A stretch of DNA of 64,000 nt from assembly GCA_040954595.2 (NCBI GenBank), contig CM082584.2, positions 4,898,001 through 4,962,000 on the forward strand, written 5' to 3'. Numbering within the stretch: position 1 is the first letter of the stretch; each line of letters opens with the position of its first letter. The position numbers were made by a program, and so were the translations under genes. This DNA is from Balanoglossus misakiensis (Eukaryota > Hemichordata). The notes beneath the pieces were generated by a model. It ran no database searches. It was not told where the DNA came from and saw only the letters and a list, made by a program, of their open reading frames with translations. Positions 51,614 to 63,690 of this stretch are shown in pieces.

Positions 51614-52538
51614 AGCGGACTCCAGCCGGAAAATTGGACGCGTACACAAATTATGATACACCACTCTCTATGTTCTGTGACGGCATCCATCTCATCTAAT
51701 AAAGACCTGCGCCATGACACATGACGTCACGACCGTGTAAAATTCCATTACGTTGGACCGACATTTCCATTCACTGTCTGCGATAGAACCACACTAGAAA
51801 CTTCTACTGTCCATGATAAAACTTGCACCCGGACCTCTGGCGAATAATTGGAACCAGCATTTCACGAATAATATTTCCATTCTGAGGGCTTCGCGCTCCA
51901 TTCAATTCAAGCGATGAAAGTTCACTTCAAATCCACCGCCATGATATGACGTAGCACTACGTTAACCATACATCGCCCTCAACGCTGCCATGTGGATTTT
52001 TTCTTTACCCGCCCGAGTCGATTTGGGACATCGTATCGTTTGCGGTTTGCGAGGACAACAAATTTACTTCCTTTGAGACGCGTTTTTCCTGCATTTGAGT
52101 ATATTCGGTGAAACTGAATTCTATTATGTAAAAATATACGAGAATAAAGTAGCAAACTTGATATCGAGGGGCAAATTAATTAGTGTCACATAGGATATTT
52201 TACCTGGGCACAATAATCTTTTTTTTTGCATAGCAAAATCTTTCAGCAATGAAAGAGTGAGCATTTCTTTCGACAAAACACAATTTTTAATAGCGATAGA
52301 AGTTAGAATTTCCAATATGCTACACCCAAATCGGTGGACTAGTTCCACAGAAGATTGCGTAGCCATTAACCCTCTCAGGCCCTAAATCCCAATCAGTCAC
52401 TTGTGAATTCAGGATATCTAAATATTCATCGTCGTCAGAATTCCGCAGTACAGTTTGCTCAAATATATCATTATTTTGTAGCAATACCGTACCAGTATTT
52501 TGAAGATTATTTGTGTAAAATATTCCCTCCATTCTTTA

Positions 52539-52632
52539 GTATGGAATCCAGACATGGTTTGTGTTTTTTAGAGATAGACTCACACACCGCATCTCTTAAA
52601 AAAACACTGTACATGTATCTGGATTCCAGACA
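52539..52632. repeat. Small foldback, ~38-bp arms
   Basis: gtatggaatccagacatgg...gttttttagagat pairs imperfectly with the sequence ending gtatctggattccagac. Lies upstream of ERCC6L2. Confidence 0.6.
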
Positions 52633-53398
52633 ACTCCAAGAGATAGATGGGTCAACTTAAAAGCCTCTTTGACTGCTTTTAATCATGGCCAACATACCAT
52701 CCCTACTTTCCGTATGCTCTTGTCTGCATCTGTTTCTAAATTTTGCTGAAAGTGTATCAGGATGACACTACATTGGTCTGTCCACAGGTCACTCCAGGTC
52801 ACTCTGATGAGGTCACTCACAGGTCACTCCACCGTCTTCAAGTGCGCCCTCTTGGTCAACCTGTCACCGTCGTCAACCTAGCGTCATGCGTCATGTGTGA
52901 GCTGTTTCATGTAAAGAAATGTTGCTTGATAAGTACTAAGTACTGAGAATATAGTCAAGTACTCGTCATGCGAACGATGGAGTATTAGAAAGCATCTATG
53001 TCGCCCGGAATGTAAAATATCGGTTGTCGTACCAGAATCCGAACTAGAACCCGAATCTGAATTCTGCTCCAGGCGAACGTTTTGGACATCCTACTTACAC
53101 GACTACAGACTCCGAAACACTGTCATCGTCGGGCCAAACCATGGCAACATGTAAGCTGTCGAATTTTACAGAATTCGTCACGATCGCATAGTATACCCCA
53201 CAGTGGTAAACCCCAGTTAACATGTAGTTGTAGGCGCTGACGATAGACGCAACGTGTGGAGTGACTGCGCGATAGATAGAGTATCGCCTCTGTGTCTTAT
53301 GTTTGGCGTTACAGCTTGTGTACAGTGATTTATATCGACAGGCTCACAGAAACTTAACCGCGTACAGCTGATCTGTTGATGCGATTTGGTGGATAGAG

Positions 53399-53471
53399 AT
53401 GAGTTTGACTGGCGCTTACGACACCTTTTACTTACACGGAGAAGAACAAAATGAAGGGAAATCGACCATAA
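53399..53471 (+). CDS. ERCC6L2: ERCC6L2 exon 1, start codon
   Basis: ATG with G at -3 opens [20 protein letters not shown]; donor A|GTACGT. Ends in phase 1, matching exon 2. An in-frame TGA lies 30 nt upstream. Confidence 0.8.
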
Positions 53472-56400
53472 GTACGTATTATACCCTCCTCCTCTCAGTC
53501 CCCCTCCCTCCCCTGAGCGCCCGCAAACATCCACATCCTACCACCCACCACGCCCCCTTCAGGCACAGTGTGCAGTAGCAATACTACTGGTATATCTAAA
53601 GTGTTTGAAGTGTGCTTGCCATCCACCAAATCTATTTATTATTTGTTTATCAACACATGATGAAAGCAGAGCTCTGTCAGATACAAATGACACTGCAGGA
53701 TCTAGGAACAACTGACAGAGACACATACCCTAAATGGAAACACCAGCTTGTAACTGTCAAGTTGTTGGATTTTTTTTTTGGTATTTAACAAAAAAATGTA
53801 TTGGGTAAGTTATTGAATTTTTAGCCTACATCTTATATTTGAAATCAAGCTCGATATGAATTAGAACCTTTCTTACAAAAATATCTCTTAATGTTTTGAA
53901 CAGAAGTGTGGTGTGTAGGTGAGAAATGTATGGCATTCTATTCTGATGATGGACAATACTACAAGGCCGTCATCAAATCAATCCAAACTTTGAAAGATGG
54001 CAAGAAGGTAGCAGTTGTCAAGTATGAAGATTATGACTCGGACGATGAAGAAACACTCCCATTTAGTCAACTAAGAGAAAGATGTCAAAGAAGGAAAAGC
54101 AGGAAGGACGGTAAGTTTAAATATTTTCTTTTCTACAGCCATGTTTTTTCTTCCTCAGACTTCTGGGGGACTGACTTACATTGTATATAACAGCAAGCAC
54201 TAGACACAGGGTGATCTCAGGAGCCCTGCCCTGTTATTTTAGTTGTGGTATGATTGTAGACAGTAAACTTTTCATGACTGTGTGTCCAGTGTACTGTGCT
54301 CTATCTGGGCTTTTAGAAAATATTTGCTAGAAAAACTATGATTCCTGATTGCCTGTTTTGCATGTTGCCTCTTTAAATATTCAGCAATTTATCAATCTCA
54401 CTAACATTCTGCTTTTCAGAAGCATGAATTTTTAACTACATGTAACTTGAAAGTATGGTTTTCAAAGACTAAATGCCCTGTTACATATCATTGTATATTG
54501 AAGGTGGTGATGAGACATCAACCAGCGCATCTGATAGTAGCATGTTTAGCCCACTGAGAGGCAGTGAAGTCAGTGACAGAATAAGGTAAGTCACAACTAC
54601 AAGAAATACAGCATCATATCTATTTTGCATTTTTTTCCTGAATTCTTCTTCCTTTTCGTATTATGTGCCAGTCTCCATGCAGAGCCATCCTTCATATGTA
54701 TTGGTATATGCTAATATGTATGACTTAGATACCCCCGGCCCCATCTTCAGGTTTGCAAATGGAGAACAATTATATCTCACTTGTTCATTGTTAATATAAT
54801 AGTGTAAGGGCCTTTGCAACCGAAAAAAAACCTGTTAAATTTCCTGCAGAAGGCTTCTGTTGCAACATTTATTGTGAATCGCCATACATATTTTGCAAAG
54901 GACTTCGGTGCCTGTGTGCCCCCTGTGCTATAAAATGTATGCAGCTGTAAGCTTGGCTGGATATGCAAACTGTGATTTGTTATCACTTTTCATCTACTTT
55001 ATTAACTGTAGATGCTATTTCAAACAAAACCATGGAAGGAACGGCCCAGTGTCATCATTACTTAGACATTAGCGAAGATGGGTTTATAGAAAATTTAAAG
55101 ATTACATTTTACGGACATTTCATCAGAGCAAAGTATGCTGATTTAATGGAAGACGATGAAGACGCAAGACTGACTCAAGAGAAATGCAGAGAAAGAATTC
55201 CCAGGAGACTTTTAGATGCTCCTTTGCCAGCACTTGGGAAAACACGGAAAAGAAAAAAAGGAGTGGTTGTTACAGGTGGCGGAATCATCAGTGGTTCTCA
55301 GACGAAGAGTCCTAAATTATCATCAGACATAGAGAAGCCAGCAGCCAGTGTTGGGTTGACAAGACACGAAGCTGATGTGGATAAACTTGTCAATACTGTT
55401 ACCTCAAATCAAGGTATGCTTCATCATAATCAGTTTGTTTATTTTAATCATACTGTGTTGAAGTTCAGGTAACTCAGAACCTGTTGCATTTCGATGAATA
55501 TTTATGTTAAACAGGGGAGTGTATGGCAACTTCTTGTCGATTAATTAGCATTGTCACTTCTGGTACTGCAAATTTTGATGCCACACAAATAAAATTCATA
55601 GAAAGACCTTGTCACGGATATTTGATGTCTTTGCGGTAAGAAATTTGCAATTATAAAAACATTTTTTAAGACAAACCACTCAAACTACCAGAAGTAGCTG
55701 AAGGTTCTTCATGCTTAGTATCAACCCTTGAAAAGATTGTACTGTTGTTGTGTCAGTCAAATCTTCAAAGTGGTATTGGCCAATGTTACCGATACGTGTA
55801 ATAATGGTATTATAATAACTGTATTCACCTTGTTTAGGTTTTGAAGATAAGGATCTAGAAAGGCCATATTTTCCTGGCGTACTAAATCCTGATTCAAAAG
55901 AACCATTTCTGCTGGATGATAGCATTCAACCAACCATCCAGGTAAGTTGTAAAGAGGTTTCATTTACCAGAACAGAGTGTGTCAATTCTCGCTTGAATAG
56001 GTTTTTGCTACCCAGGTGAGTGATAACACATGGTCGACACAATTTCAACATTGCCGATTTTGCCATGTTTAAGAAATGGAAGTTCATAAGCTGAAGTGAT
56101 ATTCGGTCATTCTTAAACTTTGTAACAGAAAAAATAACAAAATGTGAAAAAAGTTGAATGAGTTGAATATGCGAACGGTATACAAAGACAGAATGTTTGA
56201 TCAAAGGAAGTCATGAAATACAGTCTACATATCATTTCTTCAATCTCTTACTACAGTGAGTTGTCAACCTTTTACCCAGAATGCAATTATTATATGTGAT
56301 TTGACCCTTCACACAAAGTGAAACCTATTTCAGGCGGGCCAGAATTTATATTCAATAACATTGAATCTTTTACAGACACTTTTTATCTTTGAATCAGACA

Positions 56401-59400
56401 ATGTTGGGTGCCAATAAGAATATTTATGATATTTTATAGGTTGCTGACAATAATATTTATGATATTTTTTATAGGTTGCTGACACTATCAACAGATATCT
56501 GAGAGAATATCAAAGACAGGGAGTGAAGTTTCTATATGAACATTACAAGAATGGTCAAGGTGCAATACTTGGTGACGACATGGGACTGGGAAAAACTATT
56601 CAGGTATGTCTTGATAGCTGCCATTTCACGTTTTAAATTTTTGATCTCTCAAGTGTCGAGTCAGTTTGAGGATTTCTAGAAATTTCTCTGGGTCAGCCCT
56701 ATACCTTTTCATGTAGTGTGAATCATTTTCAAATTCTTGAGTCACCGCTAAGTTTGTTGAGTCAGTGGCCGGCACTTCATATGGGCTTAGAGGGCACACT
56801 GGTGATGAGACCAATACCGTACTTCAAATCAGATCAGGGTTTGTAGGCTTCTGTAAAGTCATGAAATTTGAAGACATTCCTGGAAAGCTCTTGAATGTCC
56901 TGGAAAAATAAAATCACTCTTGGGAAAAGCGTGAAAAATTCTCAGTGCTACTGATGCTGTTGTAAAATCTTATACAATATGTGGCTCAATTACTGTACTG
57001 CATAATCAAAATCTTAATCCAATGGAAATGGCTTATTTGACCCCATGACAAATACCCAGGATGATATTTACCATTTTTGATATTTTCTGTGATCTGCAGG
57101 TGATAGCATTTATATGTGGTTTACTTGGCAAGACTGGAACGCGTGAAGATTGCCAAAGAAGTCTTCCGGAATTCCTACAGAAAGTAATAAGTCACTTTTT
57201 ATGAGTTCACTTTATGGCAAATTTCATTGAGAAACCTTGCTGTGTTTGTGATATGGAATATTGGTTTAGTGTAAGTATAGCAGCAATGCAAAGTGTCAGG
57301 ATAATTTGGAGGAAATGTACAGTCAACCAGTCAGTCACACACACAAAAAAGCGACCAGTGAGCTAGTCTACGTTACTGTTTGTCTTACTCAGCATTTGAT
57401 ACTTATATCCATGTTTTTACAGAAATCAGAACTGAGCAGCAAACGAAAGAGATTGGTCTTTCTCATTGCTAGTCCCAAATCTGTCATGTATAATTGGCTA
57501 GAAGAATTAGAGACCTGGTCCTATTGCGTTGTTGGGTAAGTGAAATTCTGGATATGTTTTAAGTGATGATCGATAGACAATTTAATTAATGGGTATGTTA
57601 TGTTCAGAATATTTTGTGCGTGGAGTCATTTAGTCAGACATCTTTAAACTAATTTTGTTCCACACTGGCACAGACACAAAATGTTATCTTTCTTGTAGTA
57701 AATACCATGGTAAGGATAGAGAAGAGACACTTTTGAAGGCAATGAAAGGAAAGCTGGATGTTGTTCTAACAACTCATGAAACAGTCAGAGTTAGTGTGGT
57801 AAGAACATATCACCTCTGTTATTAGGATGTATGCATGCTACAAGCATGTGAAATCTGTTTCTTCCTTAAAAAAAAGGATTACATTGAAAACCCACTTCTA
57901 CCGGTACTCTTGTCATCGTTATGAAGGTTTACACATAATGCAACCATTTGATGTGGTAAAAGTTGAATAATCCATAACAAGGGGACATTTTCAAGGTCGT
58001 ACTGATGATGGTAAACATGCAAAAGTTACTGCCCATGGTGTTACACCAATCAAAAGTTTTCTGTTTAAATGCAGACAATGCCACAAATCACAATAAGCAT
58101 ATGTACAATTGTTTCTTTTATAAATCAAAGATTTGCCAAATAAACTTTCTTCTCATCAATTTTTCATATACAAGGGCTTCGGAACTTCCATCCAGTATCC
58201 TATTTTACAATGAATCTGCATGTGTAATGATGTTTCTTTCACAGGATGATATCAACAGAGTGAACTGGTCTGCTGTCATTATAGATGAAGTGCATAAAAT
58301 TAAGGTAAAAGTTTTAAAAGAAGTCTACCATGAACTAATGAAGTACGAGAGTTACTTGGCAAGAGGCATGGGGCATTTAGGGACATGGGCATAAGTTTAC
58401 TGCACAGGGGCAGGCTGCATACGGAAATCGCTTAAAGATAACCTACATACCGGTTCTAATGAGATCATATGAACATCAACACAAATGATTCACAGCAACT
58501 AGAAGCCCACTGACTTCAAAGTCTATTGCCATTGGCCTAGGTGGTCACATGGTTTGTCTGTGATCATATCAAATTGAATGTGTTCATGCACTCATGTGAA
58601 ACTTTGCTGAATTTTTTAAATGTTATTATAACATTTTTAATTCAATATATAGACTTGGCAGTCTATGATTCACGTGTAAAAAAATTGGTGTGTCTTTTTA
58701 GTACAACAAATTCCATTATGTCCACCTTCATGTCATTTAGTCAGGGCTTTCTTCATTACCTATAGGAACCAGGATCTCAAGTGACCAAAGCATTCAAAAC
58801 TCTAAGATGTAAATACCGCTATGGTCTTACAGGAACAGCGTTGCAGAATCATGTCATGGAATTGTGGTGTGTTTTAGATTGGTGAGTGACGAGAACATGC
58901 TGTTTATGAGAATGTCATGTGTACATTTTGTACTTCAAAGCCCTGATACATTGTAGCTCTGACCTTTGGTGATTTTTTCATTATTTTTCTCTGATCTATC
59001 AACTTCGGTTTCTTGTTCTGCTATGGATAGCTTTATAAAATGTTCAATATTTAGCTTCTCAACCATGCCTGTATTCAAACAATAACTATGCTGATTAAGT
59101 ACAAAAGGGCTGTATTGAAAAATAATCCAACCACCCCCTTTTTGGGGGAAAAAATAATTTTCATTTTCACCTGATCGTGTGAAAAATTTCAGCCAATAAA
59201 ACCTGCCGTACGTACATGTACGTACATTACCTTGTACACATGATCGAGTAATATCATCCTCGAATAAGATATAGACACGACTCAGACTCTAGCAACTGCT
59301 GACAATTATACACTTGTGCTTACAGGGCTAATCCTGGTTGCCTAGGAGACTATATGGAGTTCAAAAATGACTTTGAGGATGTCATCATACAAGGTCAACG

Positions 59401-62400
59401 ATTTGATGCTAATAAGAGACAATTAGCCAGTGCCAGAAAAAGTATGTAGTAATCTTACTTTTCTCACATGAACAGTCAAGTGTCTTGCATTAACTACTGT
59501 AAAACTGGTTTATTTTCGCGAGCAATAAATTTTCACGAGAGCCAACAAAACGTGAAAATAAAAAGTAAATATGTTTTTTGGAGGTAACGATGCAGTGAAA
59601 TACAAGAACGCAAACATTAATCCTCGCGTAACAGTTGCCTCTTTTGATATTGCGAAAATTACCTGTCGCTAAAATAACCTGTTTTACAGTATATCATATA
59701 TACAGTTCATATGTATACAACTACATTACTTTTCACAATGAGTATCTTCTAGTACATTAAAGCTGCCATTTTGCATGGATATTGATATGTACATTGATAG
59801 ACATTATTTCCATGGATACGCATATGAACATCAAAATAAACATCTCATAGATACCTAAGTGCACATAAAGCTGACAATATCTTCATTGCTATCTCCATTG
59901 AGAAGGTTGATGTATCCTCAGAATTTGACATTTCCATGGATCTTGGCATTTCCATGGAAATGTATACGTACATGAACATGAAAACTGACATCTGTGTAAT
60001 TTCTGATCTTTTGCTGATCTAGAAAGTTGTGAATTTGCTAAAATGAGAGATAAGTGGTTGTTGAGGCGAACAAAGGCTTTAATAGCTGACCAATTGCCTG
60101 TGAAAGGTAGGTATACAACAAGACCAGAGAAATTATCAAAGTCATCAAAATGTGAAGTATGTGTATGTTCAAAATGTGAAGTGGGGAGATGTATGGATTG
60201 GTCTGTCAATATATCCTTGTGTCTACTCTCAGTCTGCAGCCCAACTCAGATTCCTGAACTGATTCTGTTCAAACTTGATAAAAAGATAATCCATAACACA
60301 CGTACCTGTAAATGCACTTAGATTTTGGGTCATTTGGATGTGCTTGCAGGTCATATCTCAGCCCTGCAATATTAAATATCATTGTAGTTTGCAAGAAAAT
60401 GTATCATAATACAGATGTACACATCAATTTGCTACCAAGCAACCATTTTGTTAAGGTGTTTTGACAGATTTCGTTATGTCCAATAGGGACTGTGTCATTG
60501 ACAATGATTTTGATCAAATTTTGGTAACACATTACTGGAAATAAATTGATTTTAAATCATATTTTTGACTTGCAAGTTAGCCACTGGAGTTTACTGTTGA
60601 ATTCCTTGTGACTTTGGTTATAATTACAGAACTACCATTGTGTACAGCTGTATCTCTATGCTTAGACTGTATCTGATGTGTATGTCTTCAATTGGATGTG
60701 GGTTTTTTCCCTTTCAGATGAGAAAGTAGTGTTCTGTAACCTTTCGGATTTTCAAACTTGTGTCTACAAGGAAGTGTTAGAGAGTGACGATATGCAGTTA
60801 GTGTTAAGACAACAAGAGGATTGTGACTGTGGAAGTTCTAGACCACGAGGGCGATGTTGCCATAAGGTGAAGGGATTTCTAATCCAGATTGAGTGACTGG
60901 TTGTACGACTAAAGATATGCTAGAAAATCAACCCTATGGATTTAAAAAACTTTATGTTAAATATAGAAAATTTGGTATAACTTTTGCCCCCAGGCATTCT
61001 GGGACATTTGGTGCATACGGAATGGGTACAGAATTGTAGCAGATTTAAAAGCCGGGTGTATGTCAATACTTCAGAAATCTGCTGGCAAAGTCTGACAGGG
61101 GTGCAGAGAGACAATTTGAGGCACACCTGACCTTCAGTTTATATCAATTTTTATGTAATAATATTGTTTTTCTTTCTTTTTCCTCTCAGAAAAATGAAGA
61201 GGGATATTCTGTTAAACAGATCCATTTCATCTACTTGGCATTTCTGATCAAAGTTGCCAATCACGTGGCATTGTTGCTTCCTCGCCAAGGTCAAAGTGAA
61301 GATCAGAAACGACTTGCCCAGAAAATCTGTGACAAAGTATTTACAAGATATCCACAGTTTCTACAGGCCACAAGACAAGCGGCATTTGCTAGTCTATCAA
61401 ATCCTACATTCTGTGGTAAAATGAAGGTAAGTAGGGTTGGATATATCCAGACCATGGCAGTATAACTATAAGTGAGGAGCTGCATGGAAAATGAGCATAT
61501 TAAAGGTATACGGTCACCTATGCAAATATAGCTACTGTTACCATGGCAAATTGAGATCTAGCCAATCACAGATTTCTAATGGGTGGCACATGCAAAAAAA
61601 AAGAGCGCCACCATATGTTCTTTAGAACTAGAACACTCAAATACGCCATTTCTGACATATATGGGCGTATGTAAATTGGAGGTGACCGTATACCTTTAAC
61701 TTCTTTTGGATATTGCTCGAAAATCCTGTCACCTCCATTCTTGTTTTGGCCTTAGATGTGTCTAACTGACTGTTTGTATAACTGTTGGCGTTTGATATTT
61801 GTAGCCTGCTCAAGAGATGGTGACCATAATATTGAGGGTTCCCAAGCCGTTACAAAACATACACAGAACCTAATAACAGTCCCCAGAGGACTATATCTCC
61901 TAACAACATGCCATATCCCCTACATTGTACCTACGGGCCATAGTCTCTGTCAACCATGTAATATCACGTTCTTTCCTGTGTCATGTGGTTCAGTCTCAGC
62001 CAATCATGAGTACGGAATACAGCGTGAGGTGTAATAAACACTTATCTGGTTGTGACATGTAGGGCTACCAAAGACATTGCATGCTTGGATCTCTTGATAA
62101 CTATAATCAATATTTGCATATGACAGATATTGGTGAAATTATTGGAAAATTTCAAGAAAGAAGACAGTAAAATCCTCTTATTCTCCTACTACACCAAGGT
62201 AAGCAAGCTAATAAAGTTGAAATGTTCTGCTAAATATTTAGAGGAACTTATTCCACCTTTCCAATCTAAGATAACAATTTCCAATGTGACTGTAAGTATA
62301 AACATGATATACAGTAGGCACTGAACTAGTGACTACACAATATAACTAGTATATGTTATATTGTCATCTCTCATATGTTGTACATATTTAATTACCATTT

Positions 62401-63690
62401 TTTTTAAATATTTATTATTTATTTTCAACTAAGAACTTTGTTTGATTATTGCATGTGTACTGTCAATTAACTTGTTGACTCACATTTTCACTAGCCTAAA
62501 TGAAACTTTGGTTATTTTAAATCTCTATTATTAGGATCAATACTGATTATCATGCACCATATATACCATCAGCTATTATCTATTGCTTGACACATTTAGA
62601 CCAAGAGTGGTCATTCACGCAAATTTTAATTTTATTTGCTCAAGGCAGACAAGCCTTAGGCAGTGATTTTCTGCACAAGTGTACGTTGTTCTGCATTGCA
62701 GGAAAGAGTAGTTTTCAGCCAAATTTTGATATTGATTGAAGTTAAATTTAGCAAAATATATTCAGAACTGTACAATAACCAAATTATCTCTGATCCATCT
62801 GCATGTTTCAAGTTGTTAGATATCTTGGAAGAATACATTCAGAGCAGAGGTATGGAATACAGACGTATTGATGGAAAAACAGCTGGGCCATTACGGACAA
62901 AATATGTACGAGAATTCAACCGGGACAAGCAGATTTTCCTTTGTCTTATATCAACCAAGTATGTCATATTCTCATTCTGTAGCATGTTGATGTTTAATCC
63001 TGTTCTTTTTTATTCTCAAAATCCTGACATTCATTTCACAAAACAGTTTTTATGTTTGTGTTCAAATACCCAGAAATTGTATTAATAATTAAGCTGTTTC
63101 AGCTATTTCCAATGAAAAAAAATTTCTTTCTTCATACCAAAATGAGTTTGTTTTTCGATCTACTAAAATCACTAAATTTGTGTAAGGTCTGTACATGCAT
63201 GTTCAAGTCAAGCATTTGGTGTTTTAACATGCTTTACAGAGTAGAAGAAGAAACTTACCCTTTCACCACCCTCTCCCCCCCCCCCCCCCCCTGAGTTCCC
63301 TCTTTAGAGGTCCAACTTATCTAGGAAACAATGGGTTGGGACTGAACCATAGTGGTGAAAGGGTTAAGTTGATACACACAAATGAATATCGAGAAAAAAT
63401 CAAATTTTACAGTACTGTCCAGTTATATTTATGGTTGATAGCAAAAATTGACACTGATTTGAATCTCTGCTATAAACTTCTATTGAATCAACAGGGCTGG
63501 TGGACTTGGTTTGAATATGACAGGCGCAAACGTTGTCATTATATTTGACCCCAATTGGAATCCTGCCCATGACCAGCAAGCACAGGACAGAGCCTACAGG
63601 ATTGGACAACATAGAGATGTCAGGGTGTATAGACTCATATCTGTCGGCACTGTGGAAGAAAATATGTATCTACGGCAAGTCTATAAACAG
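53399..63690 (+). CDS. ERCC6L2: ERCC6L2 orthologue, SNF2-family DNA repair ATPase (gene-level model, 5' part)
   Basis: ERCC6L2 is a nuclear SNF2/Rad54-like translocase used in DNA double-strand-break repair. Exons: 53399-53471, 53904-54110, 54504-54585, 54672-54703, 55012-55413, 55838-55941, 56475-56603, 57100-57183, 57423-57535, 57699-57798, 58245-58304, 58766-58881, 59326-59441, 60023-60106, 60718-60866, 61190-61426, 62127-62198, 62813-62958, 63495-63690. All junctions are AG/GT and in phase, giving about 834 codons. A Tudor-like region (about residues 25-85) precedes helicase motif I ([11 protein letters not shown], about 333-343), motif II (DEVH), motif III (LTGTALQN), and motifs V/VI ([15 protein letters not shown]). 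The ERCC6L2-type segments [18 protein letters not shown] and [15 protein letters not shown] separate it from ERCC6 and RAD54. The start is supported by an in-frame TGA at 53369. The C-terminal part lies beyond the window. Confidence 0.93.
53904..54110 (+). CDS. ERCC6L2: ERCC6L2 exon 2, Tudor-like domain
   Basis: [20 protein letters not shown] and [20 protein letters not shown] have the Tudor pattern (aromatic cage residues Y/F, acidic D/E). Acceptor TTTTGAACAG, donor G|GTAAGT. Confidence 0.88.
54504..54585 (+). CDS. ERCC6L2: ERCC6L2 exon 3 (Ser-rich linker)
   Basis: [20 protein letters not shown], disordered linker. Donor AAG|GTAAGT is strong; leaves in phase 2. Confidence 0.65.
54672..54703 (+). 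CDS. ERCC6L2: ERCC6L2 candidate 32-nt microexon
   Basis: Exon 3 leaves in phase 2 and exon 5 enters in phase 1, so a 3n+2 exon is needed. This 32-nt piece ([10 protein letters not shown]) has a very good acceptor tract (TTCTTCCTTTTCGTATTATG ending TGCCAG) and donor G|GTATAT. Confidence 0.5.
55012..55413 (+). CDS. ERCC6L2: ERCC6L2 exon 5 (linker before the helicase)
   Basis: 402 nt: [40 protein letters not shown] and a basic KTRKRKKG stretch that could be a nuclear signal. Acceptor TTAACTGTAG, donor AAG|GTATGC. Confidence 0.75.
55838..55941 (+). CDS. ERCC6L2: ERCC6L2 exon 6
   Basis: [20 protein letters not shown] then [13 protein letters not shown]; the sequence preceding the helicase Q-motif region. 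Acceptor TTGTTTAG, donor CAG|GTAAGT. Confidence 0.85.
56475..56603 (+). CDS. ERCC6L2: ERCC6L2 exon 7, helicase motif I (Walker A)
   Basis: YLREYQREGVKF-type Q region (here [17 protein letters not shown]) followed by [11 protein letters not shown], the ATP-binding lysine motif. The acceptor is duplicated 35 bp upstream (see 56440). Confidence 0.95.
57100..57183 (+). CDS. ERCC6L2: ERCC6L2 exon 8
   Basis: [20 protein letters not shown] and SLPEFLQK; the KTGTRED segment is characteristic of ERCC6L2. Confidence 0.92.
57423..57535 (+). CDS. ERCC6L2: ERCC6L2 exon 9, motif Ia
   Basis: [20 protein letters not shown] corresponds to motif Ia (usually APxSVLYNW); here SP replaces AP. Donor GG|GTAAGT. 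Confidence 0.92.
57699..57798 (+). CDS. ERCC6L2: ERCC6L2 exon 10
   Basis: [20 protein letters not shown] then [13 protein letters not shown] (TT-x-ET motif Ib-like). Acceptor TTTCTTGTAG, donor GTG|GTAAGA. Confidence 0.92.
58245..58304 (+). CDS. ERCC6L2: ERCC6L2 exon 11, motif II (DEVH)
   Basis: [17 protein letters not shown] holds the Walker B box. Family members usually show DEAH; here the third residue is Val. Acceptor TTTCTTTCACAG, donor AAG|GTAAAA. Confidence 0.92.
58766..58881 (+). CDS. ERCC6L2: ERCC6L2 exon 12, motif III
   Basis: [20 protein letters not shown] contains motif III (LTGT-x-LQN). Donor TG|GTGAGT. Confidence 0.93.
59326..59441 (+). CDS. ERCC6L2: ERCC6L2 exon 13
   Basis: [20 protein letters not shown] and [16 protein letters not shown], the bridging region after motif III. 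Confidence 0.9.
59497..59689. mobile_element. 193-bp MITE, TA target, in ERCC6L2 intron
   Basis: Ends CTGTAAAACTGGTTTATTTT and ...AAATAACCTGTTTTACAG, flanked by TA (59495-59496 and 59690-59691), as in Tc1/mariner-type elements. Interior contains tcgcgag / ctcgcg. Confidence 0.75.
60023..60106 (+). CDS. ERCC6L2: ERCC6L2 exon 14
   Basis: [20 protein letters not shown] is the conserved LRRTK-x-LI-x-x-QLP segment of the SNF2 domain. Confidence 0.93.
60718..60866 (+). CDS. ERCC6L2: ERCC6L2 exon 15, with Cys-rich insertion
   Basis: [20 protein letters not shown] is followed by [16 protein letters not shown]. The CxC..CC cluster matches an ERCC6L2-type insertion and could bind zinc (inference). 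Confidence 0.92.
61190..61426 (+). CDS. ERCC6L2: ERCC6L2 exon 16
   Basis: 79 codons: [40 protein letters not shown] and CGKMK before the helicase C lobe. Acceptor TTTTTCCTCTCAG, donor AAG|GTAAGT. Confidence 0.94.
61504..61695. mobile_element. 192-bp MITE, TTAA target, in ERCC6L2 intron
   Basis: Ends AGGTATACGGTCACCT and its reverse complement, with TTAA at 61500-61503 and 61696-61699, the target size and sequence of piggyBac-type elements. Confidence 0.75.
62127..62198 (+). CDS. ERCC6L2: ERCC6L2 exon 17
   Basis: [20 protein letters not shown] is motif IV (K-x-LLFS). Donor AAG|GTAAGC. Confidence 0.9.
62813..62958 (+). CDS. ERCC6L2: ERCC6L2 exon 18
   Basis: [20 protein letters not shown] then GKTAGPLR and [16 protein letters not shown], ending at AA|GTATGT before motif V. 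Confidence 0.9.
63495..63690 (+). CDS. ERCC6L2: ERCC6L2 exon 19, motifs V and VI
   Basis: [20 protein letters not shown] (motif V) and [20 protein letters not shown] (motif VI), ending MYLRQVYKQ with donor CAG|GTATTG. The last exon seen; 63691-64000 shows no further supported exon. Confidence 0.95.
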
